From NCBI GenBank assembly GCA_905215595.1, contig CAJMQZ010000053.1:1-13383 (forward strand): a stretch of 13,383 nucleotides of DNA, in the 5' to 3' direction. Within the stretch, counting starts at the first letter, position 1. Every line of letters starts with the position of its first letter. The position numbers and the translations under genes are program-made. This document shows positions 1 to 5,722 of this stretch, piece by piece. The notes beneath the pieces are model-generated. The model saw only the letters and a list, made by a program, of their open reading frames with translations, made no database searches and had not been told where the DNA came from. Source of the DNA: an uncultured bacterium. Lineage in GTDB: Bacteria; Bacillota; Clostridia; Oscillospirales; Ruminococcaceae.

Positions 1-91
1 TGTAGTTTTCCTTCAGCCAGGGAATGATGATGGAGGTATCCAGACCGCCGGAGTAAGCCAGCACGACTTTTTTGATGTTTTCCTTTTTCAT
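1..91 (-). CDS. argG: Argininosuccinate synthase, N-terminal fragment (cut by window edge)
   Basis: The first 30 codons of a leftward gene are visible. They carry the N-terminal ATP-pyrophosphatase loop of argininosuccinate synthase: a short basic start, then [12 protein letters not shown], then a segment ending WLKENY. The SGGLDTS P-loop binds ATP in the enzyme that condenses citrulline and aspartate in arginine biosynthesis. The ATG at 91 is preceded by an AAAGGAGC ribosome binding site (about 101-108) at good spacing. The rest of the gene lies outside the window. The family call is confident because the SGGLDTS plus WLKENY combination is characteristic of ArgG; other PP-loop enzymes diverge after SGG. 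Confidence 0.93.
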
Positions 92-184
92 GATAAACGC
101 GCTCCTTTAATAAAAATACACTTTTGTTCTCTGATGCGCATTTCCCTTCGCACCCTCTGTCTTTCGTTTGCGGTTGATGCTTTT

Positions 185-212
185 ATTATACGCAGCGCGG
201 GTTTTCCGTCAA
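185..212 (-). promoter_or_regulatory. SigmaA-type promoter of argG
   Basis: On the minus strand a TTGACG -35 box (207-212) is separated by 16 bases from a perfect TATAAT -10 box (185-190). Transcription would start near 178 and give a leader of about 85 bases before the argG ribosome binding site. Confidence 0.75.
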
Positions 213-272
213 TGCTAAAAACTGCCAAACATAGCACCCGTTTCGTTTTTCTTTTGGTTCAATCTGTATCTT

Positions 273-309
273 TATGCAAGTATTTTTAAATATATGCATA
301 TTTTATGCA
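273..309. promoter_or_regulatory. Cluster of TATGCA half-sites upstream of argG (possible operator)
   Basis: Three TATGCA sequences occur at 273-278, 293-298 (extended to TATGCATA, 293-300) and 304-309 in a very AT-rich stretch. The last two form an inverted pair TGCATA-N3-TATGCA on the argG strand. The arrangement loosely recalls the AT-rich, weakly palindromic ARG boxes bound by ArgR, but the bases do not match the known consensus well. The cluster lies about 60-120 bases upstream of the argG promoter, so its role is uncertain. Confidence 0.3.
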
Positions 310-345
310 ATTTGAGTGTATTTTTTCATGGGGTTTCGGGGGGTA

Positions 346-474
346 AACCCTCTCCGTCATCGCTGCGCGATGCCACCTCCCCCGAAAGGGGGAGGTTTTA
401 CGCTGCAAGCCGACAGATGCAAAAAGCTCCCCCCCTCGGGGGAGCTGTCGAGCGTATGCGAGACTGAGAGGGTT
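346..474. repeat. Inverted-repeat intergenic element, copy 1
   Basis: The element begins AACCCTCTC (346-354) and ends with its exact reverse complement GAGAGGGTT (466-474). Inside are two GC hairpins of the CTCCCCC/GGGGGAG type (about 384-403 and 425-446). The same architecture occurs at 7514-7668 and 13098-13239. It carries no credible protein; the reading frame through it is a by-product of the repeat. The form is MITE-like or REP-like: non-coding, intergenic, dyad-symmetric. Confidence 0.75.
421..446 (-). terminator. Terminator-like hairpin inside repeat copy 1
   Basis: Read leftward, the stem AGCTCCCCC / GGGGGAGCT (438-446 with 425-433) is followed by a run of five T (425-421). It lies behind the dedicated terminator of the PfoR-like gene and could act as a backup stop. 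Confidence 0.5.
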
Positions 475-493
475 CGTCCCCCTGCAAACAAAA

Positions 494-529
494 CCACCGT
501 AGCATCTGCAGACGCTCCGGTGGTTTAAC
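494..529 (-). terminator. Rho-independent terminator of the PfoR-like gene
   Basis: Just past the stop codon of the leftward membrane-protein gene, AAACCACCG and CGGTGGTTT form a 9-bp stem around an inner segment that can pair further (AGC/GCT). TTTTG follows on the minus strand. It is the natural end of that transcript. Confidence 0.8.
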
Positions 530-538
530 TATAACGAT

Positions 539-1597
539 TTAGTTCAGCTTCAAGTCGCCTTCCTTGATCCAGCCCAGCTTGCGCTCCACCTCGCAGAACA
601 CTACACTGAGCACAGCGGGCAGCACAAAGCACAGCAGCACCATGGCAGCCCAATCCATGGGGGTGATGGCAGCCTTGGTACCGGCGGCAATGTCGCTGAC
701 CCAGCCAGTGTAAACGCCGATCTGACCCACCAGACCGCAGGTGCCCATGCCGGAGGAGACCGCCGCGCCGTTCATCTCAAAGTGGAACAGGCAGGTAGCC
801 AGCGGGCCGGTGATGGCACTGGCCAGCGTGGGGGCGATCCAGATGCGGGGGTTCTTGATGATGTTGCCCATCTGCAGCATACTGGTGCCCAGACCCTGAC
901 TGACAAGGCCGCCTACGCCGTTCTCCTTATAGCTCATTACGGCAAAGCCCACCATCTGGGCGCAGCAGCCCGCCACAGCAGCGCCGCCTGCAAGGCCGGT
1001 CAGACCCAGTGCGGCGCAGATGGCAGCGGAGGAGATGGGCAGGGTCAGTGCCACACCCACGATGACCGACACCAGAATGCCCATGACCAGCGGAGCCTGC
1101 TCGGTAGCCCACATAATAAGAGTGCCCACCTGACTTGCGGCTGCGCCGATGGGGGCGGCGATGAGCATGGAAAGCCCGACACCTGCAAAGATAGTCACCA
1201 GCGGGGTGACAAGGATGTCCACCTTGGTCTCCTTGCTCACGGCCTTGCCCAGCTCTGCTGCCACAATGGCAATGATGAGCACGGCCAGCGGGCCGCCTGC
1301 ACCGCCCAGCGCATTGGCCGAGTAGCCCACGGTGATCAGGCTGAACAGCACCAGCGGCGGGCAATGCAGTGCCCAGCCGATAGCACAGGCCATGGCGGGG
1401 CCGCTCATGGCCGTAGCATAGCCGCCCAGATCCACCAGCAGTTCCAGACCGGCCTGCTGACCCACCGTCTTGATGATGGTACCGATGAGCAGACTGGCGA
1501 ACAGGCCCTGTGCCATTGCGCCCAGTGCGTCAATGAGGTAACGCTGCGGAGAGATGACGATATCCTTCCGCGCCAAAAATTCTTTCAGCTTCGACAT
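539..1597 (-). CDS. PfoR-type PTS EIIC-like membrane protein
   Basis: A 352-residue, very hydrophobic polytopic membrane protein with roughly eight to ten Gly/Ala-rich membrane segments. It resembles the PTS_EIIC_2 / PfoR family (COG3641), which is named after a perfringolysin regulator of Clostridium perfringens and related to sugar-specific PTS EIIC subunits. Supporting blocks are the N-terminal SPQRYLIDALGAMAQGLFAS stretch and the later HFEMNGAAVSSGMGTCGLVG loop. No EIIA or EIIB domain is fused or adjacent. I place the start at the ATG at 1597, which has GAAAGGC at suitable spacing; the open frame extends seven codons further to a TTG, but no ribosome binding site suits it. The substrate cannot be read from sequence. 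Membership of the EIIC superfamily is likely; a direct role in sugar uptake or toxin regulation is only inferred from relatives. Confidence 0.82.
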   Translation of the reverse strand: MSKLKEFLARKDIVISPQRYLIDALGAMAQGLFASLLIGTIIKTVGQQAGLELLVDLGGYATAMSGPAMACAIGWALHCPPLVLFSLITVGYSANALGGAGGPLAVLIIAIVAAELGKAVSKETKVDILVTPLVTIFAGVGLSMLIAAPIGAAASQVGTLIMWATEQAPLVMGILVSVIVGVALTLPISSAAICAALGLTGLAGGAAVAGCCAQMVGFAVMSYKENGVGGLVSQGLGTSMLQMGNIIKNPRIWIAPTLASAITGPLATCLFHFEMNGAAVSSGMGTCGLVGQIGVYTGWVSDIAAGTKAAITPMDWAAMVLLCFVLPAVLSVVFCEVERKLGWIKEGDLKLN

Positions 1598-1652
1598 AAA
1601 ACTTGCCTTTCTATCCAAAACAGATCGTGAAGGTTACGCACGTATGTCCTGT

Positions 1653-1681
1653 ATCATACCATACACATGTCAAGACAGCAA
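1653..1681 (-). promoter_or_regulatory. SigmaA-type promoter of the PfoR-like gene
   Basis: On the minus strand a TTGCTG -35 box (1676-1681) lies 17 bases from a TATGAT -10 box (1653-1658). Transcription would start near 1646, about 50 bases before the ATG. Confidence 0.6.
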
Positions 1682-1735
1682 GAGGTTGCTGGAAAAAATG
1701 TGAAATTTCGGCTTTGTGCAATGTTCTGCCCTGCC

Positions 1736-1755
1736 GGAACGTATTCCATTTGGAA
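1736..1755. promoter_or_regulatory. Overlapping palindromes, possible operator
   Basis: GGAA-N4-TTCC (1736-1747) overlaps the perfect 12-bp palindrome TTCCATTTGGAA (1744-1755), and a further TTTTCC follows at 1758-1763. The site lies between two divergent promoters: about 60 bases upstream of the -35 of the PfoR-like gene and about 55 bases upstream of that of the GH25 gene. Either could be controlled from it. The cognate regulator is unknown. Confidence 0.35.
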
Positions 1756-1809
1756 CATTTTCCGACACACTGCCCCGGTGGAGAATTTGTGTAGAAGCCC
1801 GCTGTGCCG

Positions 1810-1839
1810 TTGACTGCTCCCCGCGTGCGGGTGTATACT
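1810..1839 (+). promoter_or_regulatory. SigmaA-type promoter of the GH25-HAD unit
   Basis: TTGACT (1810-1815) and TATACT (1834-1839) are separated by 18 bases. The spacer contains the dyad CCCGC-GT-GCGGG (1820-1831), which could be a repressor site. A start near 1846 leaves a leader of about 140 bases. Confidence 0.65.
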
Positions 1840-1914
1840 AAGGAAAGCGTAAAGTTATCATCCGCCGTCCTTTTTATCCTGAACCCATGGGCGGCGTGGA
1901 ATAAAAGCAGGCCC

Positions 1915-1943
1915 GCCCCGGGCAAGGGGCAAAGGCCCGGGGC
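1915..1943 (+). other. GC-rich hairpin in the GH25 leader
   Basis: GCCCCGGGC (1915-1923) pairs perfectly with GCCCGGGGC (1935-1943) around an 11-base loop. No T-tract follows, so it is not a standard terminator. It lies 28 bases before the GGAGG of the GH25 gene and may affect mRNA stability or translation. Confidence 0.5.
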
Positions 1944-1988
1944 AGCACAGCGCTGCACCACCGGGAGATTCGGAGGCAGAGACGACAG

Positions 1989-3416
1989 ATGAAAAAACGA
2001 TTTGACCGATCCGGCACAGCCCGCCGCAAGGCGGTGACAGCCGTTGCAGCGCTGACCATGGCGCTGGTTCTGGCTGTGGGCGGCGCAGGGGCAGCGACCC
2101 TGCTGTCTGCACAGCCGGAAACTTTGACCGTGGGTGCGGTCGTGCCCCACATCACCGCCGAGGCACCGCAGGCAAGCAGCCCGGCAGCGGCTGCCCCTGC
2201 ACCGGCCACCGAGAGCACAGCGGCCGCCGCCCCGGAGCAGGCAGTTGAAAGCACCGCGCAGCAGGCTGAGCCTGCCCCGGCGCAGGCGAAAAAACCGGAA
2301 ACCGCCGAAATTGCACCGGCTGCACCGGAAGAAGCTGTTGAAACACCGGAAACACCGGCACAGCCCGCTGAGGATACCGCACTGGAAGAGGAGAACTCCC
2401 CTGCCATGCTGCTGGAAGAGACCCCGGAGCTGGCCGCGCAGGACCCGCAGGCTCCCGCAGCGGACGGCACCACCCAGAACGATACCGCCAGCCAGCACAC
2501 CCCGGAGGGCAGCGTACTGCTGACCCCGGAACAGATCCAGCAGGCGCTGGATTCCGGCGCGCTGGAGGATGCCGAAGCGCAGTGCATCGACCTGACCGAC
2601 GAAAACGGCTTTTTCCGGTGGCTGTTCAACTGGCTGTTCGGCATCAAGGATAAGGAAGAGGAACCGGCTCCGGTCTACTCCGGCTGGCGCACCGAGAACG
2701 GCAAGACCTACTACTACGCGCAGAACACCAACAAAAAGGTCACCGGTCTGCGCTCCATTGACGGCAAGCTGTATTATTTTGACGCCAACGGCGTTAAACA
2801 GGACAATGTGACTTTTGGCATCGACGTGTCCAAGTATCAGTCCGGGCTGGACTGGAACAAGATCAAAAAATCCGGCGTGAGCTTCGTCATCATCCGCATC
2901 GGCTACCGGGGCTACGGCGCTGCGGGAAACCTGGTCAAGGACCCCATGTTCGAAGAGCACTTTACCAACGCCCGCAATGCGGGGCTGAAGGTGGGCGTGT
3001 ATTTCTTTACGCAGGCCGTGAACGAGGCCGAAGCGCAGGAGGAGGCCGAGGGCTGCAACTGGGCGCTGAACGGCCGGATGCTGGACTACCCCATCTTCTA
3101 TGACACCGAGGCCTCCACCGCCCCGGGCGGCACCGGCCGCGCCGACGGTCTGGGCGTCGAGGATCGTACCAAGTGCGCCATCGCCTTCTGCGAGCGGGTA
3201 AAGGAGCTGGGCTACAAGCCCGGCGTGTACGCCTCCACCACATGGTACCGCAAGCGGGTAGACTACAACACCCTGCGCAGCCGCTACACCATCTGGAACG
3301 CCCACTACGGCGTCTCTGCCAGCCCCATCGGCTGTGACCTGTGGCAGGGCACCGAGAAGGCCCGCATCAACGGTTACAGCGGCGAGCTGGACGCCAATAT
3401 CAGCTATATCGGATAA
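1989..3416 (+). CDS. Membrane-anchored GH25 muramidase with wall-binding repeats
   Basis: A 475-residue secreted or anchored lysozyme that should cut the glycan backbone of peptidoglycan (N-acetylmuramidase). A basic N-terminus and hydrophobic segment (about 15-40) form a signal/anchor. A long Ala/Pro/Glu-rich low-complexity linker follows (about 50-175), then a Trp-rich amphipathic patch (208-219). Two short aromatic repeats of the choline-binding/glucan-binding type (about 229-270: SGWRTENGKTYYYA, then DGKLYYFDANGVK) follow. The GH25 catalytic domain (276-475) begins FGIDVSKYQ; expected catalytic residues are Asp279, Asp372 and Glu374 (YDTE), all present. The ATG has GGAGG 12 bases upstream, rather far. 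The next gene begins 13 bases after the stop, so the two are co-transcribed. The repeats may bind wall or surface glycans; choline is not implied. The family call is strong; autolysin versus competition role is open. Confidence 0.93.
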   Translation: MKKRFDRSGTARRKAVTAVAALTMALVLAVGGAGAATLLSAQPETLTVGAVVPHITAEAPQASSPAAAAPAPATESTAAAAPEQAVESTAQQAEPAPAQAKKPETAEIAPAAPEEAVETPETPAQPAEDTALEEENSPAMLLEETPELAAQDPQAPAADGTTQNDTASQHTPEGSVLLTPEQIQQALDSGALEDAEAQCIDLTDENGFFRWLFNWLFGIKDKEEEPAPVYSGWRTENGKTYYYAQNTNKKVTGLRSIDGKLYYFDANGVKQDNVTFGIDVSKYQSGLDWNKIKKSGVSFVIIRIGYRGYGAAGNLVKDPMFEEHFTNARNAGLKVGVYFFTQAVNEAEAQEEAEGCNWALNGRMLDYPIFYDTEASTAPGGTGRADGLGVEDRTKCAIAFCERVKELGYKPGVYASTTWYRKRVDYNTLRSRYTIWNAHYGVSASPIGCDLWQGTEKARINGYSGELDANISYIG

Positions 3417-3429
3417 AGGGAGGAAAACG

Positions 3430-4266
3430 ATGGCTACGGACCGCATTCGCCTGGTTGCCTCTGATATGGACGCGACTTTGCTGGATGAACACAGCTGCCT
3501 GCCCCAGGGCTTTGCCGGGATGGTGCACGCACTGGCACAGAAGAATATCCGGTTTGCCGCTGCCAGCGGACGGCCCCTGTATACGCTGGAAGAAATGTTT
3601 GCCGGGCTGCTGGATACAGTCATCCTCATCGGAGACAACGGGGGTGCCATCCGCTGGCAGGGCAAAGACCTGTTTGTTTCCGAGATGCCTGCCGCAGGCT
3701 GGCGGCAGCTGGCAAAGCTGACCCGGGAAAACCGGGACATCGGGATGCTCTGCGGGCTGGACTGCGTATACGTGGAAAAGCCCTGGCAGTGCTATGACGC
3801 TGTGTTCCGGAACTTTTACACCCGCGTGACCTATGTGGACGACCTGCTGGCCGTAGAGGCCCCGGCAGACAAATTTACCATCTATCTGCCGGCGGGAAAT
3901 GCCCAGCAGGCCTTTGATGCCGTATACAGTACGGCCTGCGGCGGAACGTTTTCGGTGGCGGTAGCCGGGAAGAACTGGGTGGATGTGATGAACCCCGGTG
4001 TCCACAAGGGAGCTGCGCTGGAGCAGCTGGGGCGGCAGTTCAACATCCCTTCCACGGGGATGATGGCCTTTGGCGATACCTACAATGATGCCGAGATGCT
4101 GACCGCCGCAAAATACGGCTTTTTGATGGAAAACGGCAGCGCGCCCCTGCGGACAAAGGTGCCGTTCCTTGCACCACCCCATACGCAGGCCGGTGTGATG
4201 CAGGTCCTGCACAGGGTGCTTGCGCAGGATGGCTGGGTCTGCCCGGCGGATTTTATAAGAACATGA
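3430..4266 (+). CDS. Cof-type HAD-superfamily phosphatase
   Basis: A 278-residue HAD hydrolase of the Cof/IIB (YidA-like) group, a cytoplasmic Mg2+-dependent sugar-phosphate-type phosphatase. Motif I is DMDATLLD with nucleophile Asp12 and acid/base Asp14. The usual DxDGT is DxDAT here. Motif II is the Ser of ASGRP (Ser46), motif III is Lys193 in HKGAAL, and motif IV is GDTYND (215-220). The C2-type cap lies between motifs II and III. The ATG at 3430 has GGGAGG at 3418-3423, seven bases upstream; longer upstream extensions of the frame overlap the GH25 gene and are not credible. The gene sits 13 bases behind the GH25 gene and before a terminator. Substrate unknown; any link to wall turnover is only suggested by co-transcription. 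Confidence 0.9.
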   Translation: MATDRIRLVASDMDATLLDEHSCLPQGFAGMVHALAQKNIRFAAASGRPLYTLEEMFAGLLDTVILIGDNGGAIRWQGKDLFVSEMPAAGWRQLAKLTRENRDIGMLCGLDCVYVEKPWQCYDAVFRNFYTRVTYVDDLLAVEAPADKFTIYLPAGNAQQAFDAVYSTACGGTFSVAVAGKNWVDVMNPGVHKGAALEQLGRQFNIPSTGMMAFGDTYNDAEMLTAAKYGFLMENGSAPLRTKVPFLAPPHTQAGVMQVLHRVLAQDGWVCPADFIRT

Positions 4267-4268
4267 AC

Positions 4269-4313
4269 AGCTCCCCCGGCCTGCGCCGTCAGGCACCGAC
4301 CGGGGGGCTTTTT
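4269..4313 (+). terminator. Rho-independent terminator after the HAD gene
   Basis: CCCCCGG (4273-4279) pairs with CCGGGGG (4300-4306), extended imperfectly by AGCT/GGCT, and is followed by a run of five T (4309-4313). It begins directly after the HAD stop codon and closes the GH25-HAD unit. Confidence 0.8.
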
Positions 4314-4416
4314 GCTGTCATCGGGAGGAAGCGGACTGCTCCGGCATATCTGCCCGGTGCCCCGCATAAGCTGGTGGCAGAGTATGCAAGCGCAAATGGC
4401 GGGGAGGCATGGGGAT

Positions 4417-5070
4417 ATGTTTGTGGTCACACTGAGCAAGACGAGCCTGAAAAAACTGGGAGCAGGGGCGGCATGCTGCGCGCTGGTGGTGTTCAGCGCC
4501 ATGCTGGGGCGGTTCATCAGTACCCGGACGGTGGCGGTAGCTGCCCCGGTGAACCGTATCGAGAGTGCGCAGGACATCCAGACATGGTTCACCGGCTACG
4601 GGCTGGAGGTGGACGGCGCGTCCATCACGGCGGATAAGGTCAAGATCCCCCGCAAGTGGGACGATAGCTTTTCCGCTTTCAACGGGGTGGTGCAGCAAAG
4701 CGGCATGGATCTTGCCCGCTACAAGGGCAAAACGGTGGAAAAATGGTCGGCTCTTCTCCCGGCGGCAAGCAGCGGCGAGACCAGCCGCTACGGCGTGCTG
4801 CTGGTGTACAAAAAGAAGGCTGTGGGCGCGTATCTGCTGGAAAAGCCCTCCGGCACGGTGCTGGGACTGCAGGACGCACAGAACGAGCTGGCAAAACAGA
4901 CCTCCGGCGAGGATTACAGCGGCGACTGGGGCGAGCGGCACGACGAGCAGCTGACCGACAGCACCGCACAGCAGACCTCCGGTGAACCGGAGGCAGCGCC
5001 CGAAGCTGCCCCGCAGGCAGCCCCCTACACCGAGCTGCCGCTGGACGCAGAAGGGTATCCCGTGGAATAG
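4417..5070 (+). CDS. DUF4830-like membrane-anchored protein
   Basis: A 217-residue protein with one N-terminal membrane segment (about 13-33), so most of it should face outside. A compact domain follows (about 48-148) with the features I associate with DUF4830: WFTGYGLEV, VKIPRKW, a central FNGVVQQSGMDLARYKGK block, then a strand-rich part ending GAYLLEKPSGTVLGL. The C-terminus (about 149-217) is low complexity, rich in Gln, Glu, Ala and Pro. The ATG at 4417 has GGGGAGG at 4401-4407 with nine-base spacing; the frame stays open upstream to 4312, but that would begin inside the preceding terminator. Function unknown. I saw no clear promoter in 4314-4400. The family name is from memory of the motif pattern. 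Confidence 0.78.
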   Translation: MFVVTLSKTSLKKLGAGAACCALVVFSAMLGRFISTRTVAVAAPVNRIESAQDIQTWFTGYGLEVDGASITADKVKIPRKWDDSFSAFNGVVQQSGMDLARYKGKTVEKWSALLPAASSGETSRYGVLLVYKKKAVGAYLLEKPSGTVLGLQDAQNELAKQTSGEDYSGDWGERHDEQLTDSTAQQTSGEPEAAPEAAPQAAPYTELPLDAEGYPVE

Positions 5071-5114
5071 GGACGGCATTTGGGGGAAAAACGACCTTTT
5101 TTAAGCTCTTGTCC

Positions 5115-5141
5115 GGCAGTTGCACAAACTGCCTAGTTTTT
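5115..5141 (+). terminator. Terminator after the DUF4830-like gene
   Basis: GGCAGTT (5115-5121) and AACTGCC (5127-5133) form a perfect 7-bp stem with a GCACA loop, followed by TAGTTTTT. It is weaker than the other terminators here but well placed. Confidence 0.7.
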
Positions 5142-5179
5142 ACAAACGATTCGACAAAAATTAGACAAAACACGGATTT

Positions 5180-5207
5180 TTGTAGCATCCGTATGTTCAA
5201 ATATAAC
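5180..5207 (+). promoter_or_regulatory. Candidate upstream ptsH promoter with overlapping dyad
   Basis: TTGTAG (5180-5185) and TATAAC (5202-5207) are 16 bases apart. The -35 lies inside a dyad, ACGGAT (5172-5177) with ATCCGT (5187-5192), which could be an operator or a weak hairpin. Confidence 0.4.
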
Positions 5208-5241
5208 AAAAAATTCTTGTAAAAATCGGCAATATGAAACG

Positions 5242-5270
5242 GTGCAAAAAAGCCGGTACGGGTTTATAAT
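5242..5270 (+). promoter_or_regulatory. Main ptsH promoter
   Basis: A perfect TATAAT (5265-5270) has a weak GTGCAA -35 (5242-5247) at 17-base spacing. Transcription would begin near 5277, immediately before the structured leader. I looked for a CcpA cre site here and found no convincing match. Confidence 0.65.
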
Positions 5271-5281
5271 AGTAGCATACC

Positions 5282-5339
5282 GATCCCTACTGGCAAAGCC
5301 ATGTTCCGGGGCTGAATGTGCAGTCCGGGCAGAGGGATC
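5282..5339 (+). ncRNA. Structured 5' leader of ptsH, three-way-junction fold (candidate)
   Basis: The leader can fold into a closed junction. GATCCCT (5282-5288) pairs perfectly with AGGGATC (5333-5339) as the closing stem. Inside it are TGGC-AAA-GCCA (5291-5301) and a longer arm in which CCGG and CTG pair with CAG and CCGG (about 5305-5328). The closed unit lies between the predicted transcription start and the ribosome binding site. I do not recognise it as a known riboswitch class. It could be a cis-regulatory element or a stabilising 5' structure; no covariation can be judged from one sequence. Confidence 0.45.
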
Positions 5340-5361
5340 AAGTAGTAAGGAGAAAATGATT

Positions 5362-5619
5362 ATGAAGGAATTTCAGTACACTGTTAAGGATGCCTGCGGC
5401 ATCCATGCCCGTCCCGCCGGTCTGCTGGTCAAGACTGTGAAGGGCTTTGCAAGCACCGCCACCCTCGAGAAGGACGGCAAGAGCTGCGATATGCGCAAGC
5501 TGATGGCTCTGATGGGCATGGGCGTCAAGCAGGGCGAGACCGTGACCATCAAGGTCGAAGGCGATGATGAAGAAGCAGCCGCAGAGGCCATCCAGAAGTT
5601 CCTGAGCGAGAACGTCTGA
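5362..5619 (+). CDS. ptsH: HPr phosphocarrier protein of the PTS (Ser46-less type)
   Basis: An 85-residue protein of normal HPr length. It carries phosphate from enzyme I to sugar-specific EIIA domains in the cytoplasm. The active site GIHARPAG places the phosphorylated histidine at His15, exactly as in other HPr proteins. The regulatory-site region reads DMRKLMALMG, so position 46 is Lys, whereas Bacillus HPr has the HPr-kinase target Ser46 within LKSIMG. This protein should therefore not form HPr-Ser-P at the canonical position. Start choice: AAGGAG (5347-5352) is nine bases from the ATG at 5362 and only three from an in-frame ATG at 5356; the later start also gives the standard His15 numbering. 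ptsI follows about 100 bases downstream beyond a terminator. Confidence 0.96.
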   Translation: MKEFQYTVKDACGIHARPAGLLVKTVKGFASTATLEKDGKSCDMRKLMALMGMGVKQGETVTIKVEGDDEEAAAEAIQKFLSENV

Positions 5620-5637
5620 GCCGCGGCTTAAAAGCCG

Positions 5638-5670
5638 AGCCCTCGCGGGGAACCTGCGGGGGCTTTTTTT
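5638..5670 (+). terminator. Strong terminator between ptsH and ptsI
   Basis: AGCCCTCGCGGG (5638-5649) pairs with the segment ending GGGGGCT (5653-5664), with one G-U and one mismatch, and is followed by seven T (5664-5670). Partial termination here would give more HPr than enzyme I from one promoter. Confidence 0.85.
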
Positions 5671-5678
5671 GACAAAAC

Positions 5679-5699
5679 GCCGGGCGCTGCACGCCCGGC
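5679..5699 (+). other. Perfect hairpin just before the ptsI ribosome binding site
   Basis: GCCGGGCG (5679-5686) and CGCCCGGC (5692-5699) form an 8-bp all-GC stem with a five-base loop, ending nine bases before AAGGAG. No T-tract follows. It may protect a processed ptsI 5' end or influence translation. Confidence 0.55.
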
Positions 5700-5722
5700 T
5701 GTAAGTGGAAGGAGAAAGTGCT

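Noticed and set aside
346..474. CRISPR array
   Set aside because: The repeats are dyad-symmetric elements far apart, not short direct repeats with regular unique spacers, and there are no cas genes.
316..528. 70-residue open frame through the first repeat element
   Set aside because: Its sequence is a translation of the inverted repeat and a terminator; no ribosome binding site and no homology-like pattern.
782..1630. 282-residue open frame on the plus strand
   Set aside because: Antisense to the PfoR-like gene; His/Gln/Gly-rich with no recognisable feature, a usual reflection of Ala/Leu-rich membrane protein codons.
1915..1943. Rho-independent terminator before the GH25 gene
   Set aside because: The stem is strong but no T-tract follows and it lies inside the leader between promoter and ribosome binding site.
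1611..3740. 709-residue open frame on the minus strand
   Set aside because: It lies antisense to the GH25 and HAD genes, which have clear catalytic motifs and ribosome binding sites; its composition (Gly/Arg/Cys/Phe-rich runs) is typical of a shadow frame in GC-rich DNA.
5234..5250. CcpA cre site near the ptsH promoter
   Set aside because: TGAAACGGTGCAA resembles a cre box at its left half but has the wrong spacing of the central CG and lacks the right half.
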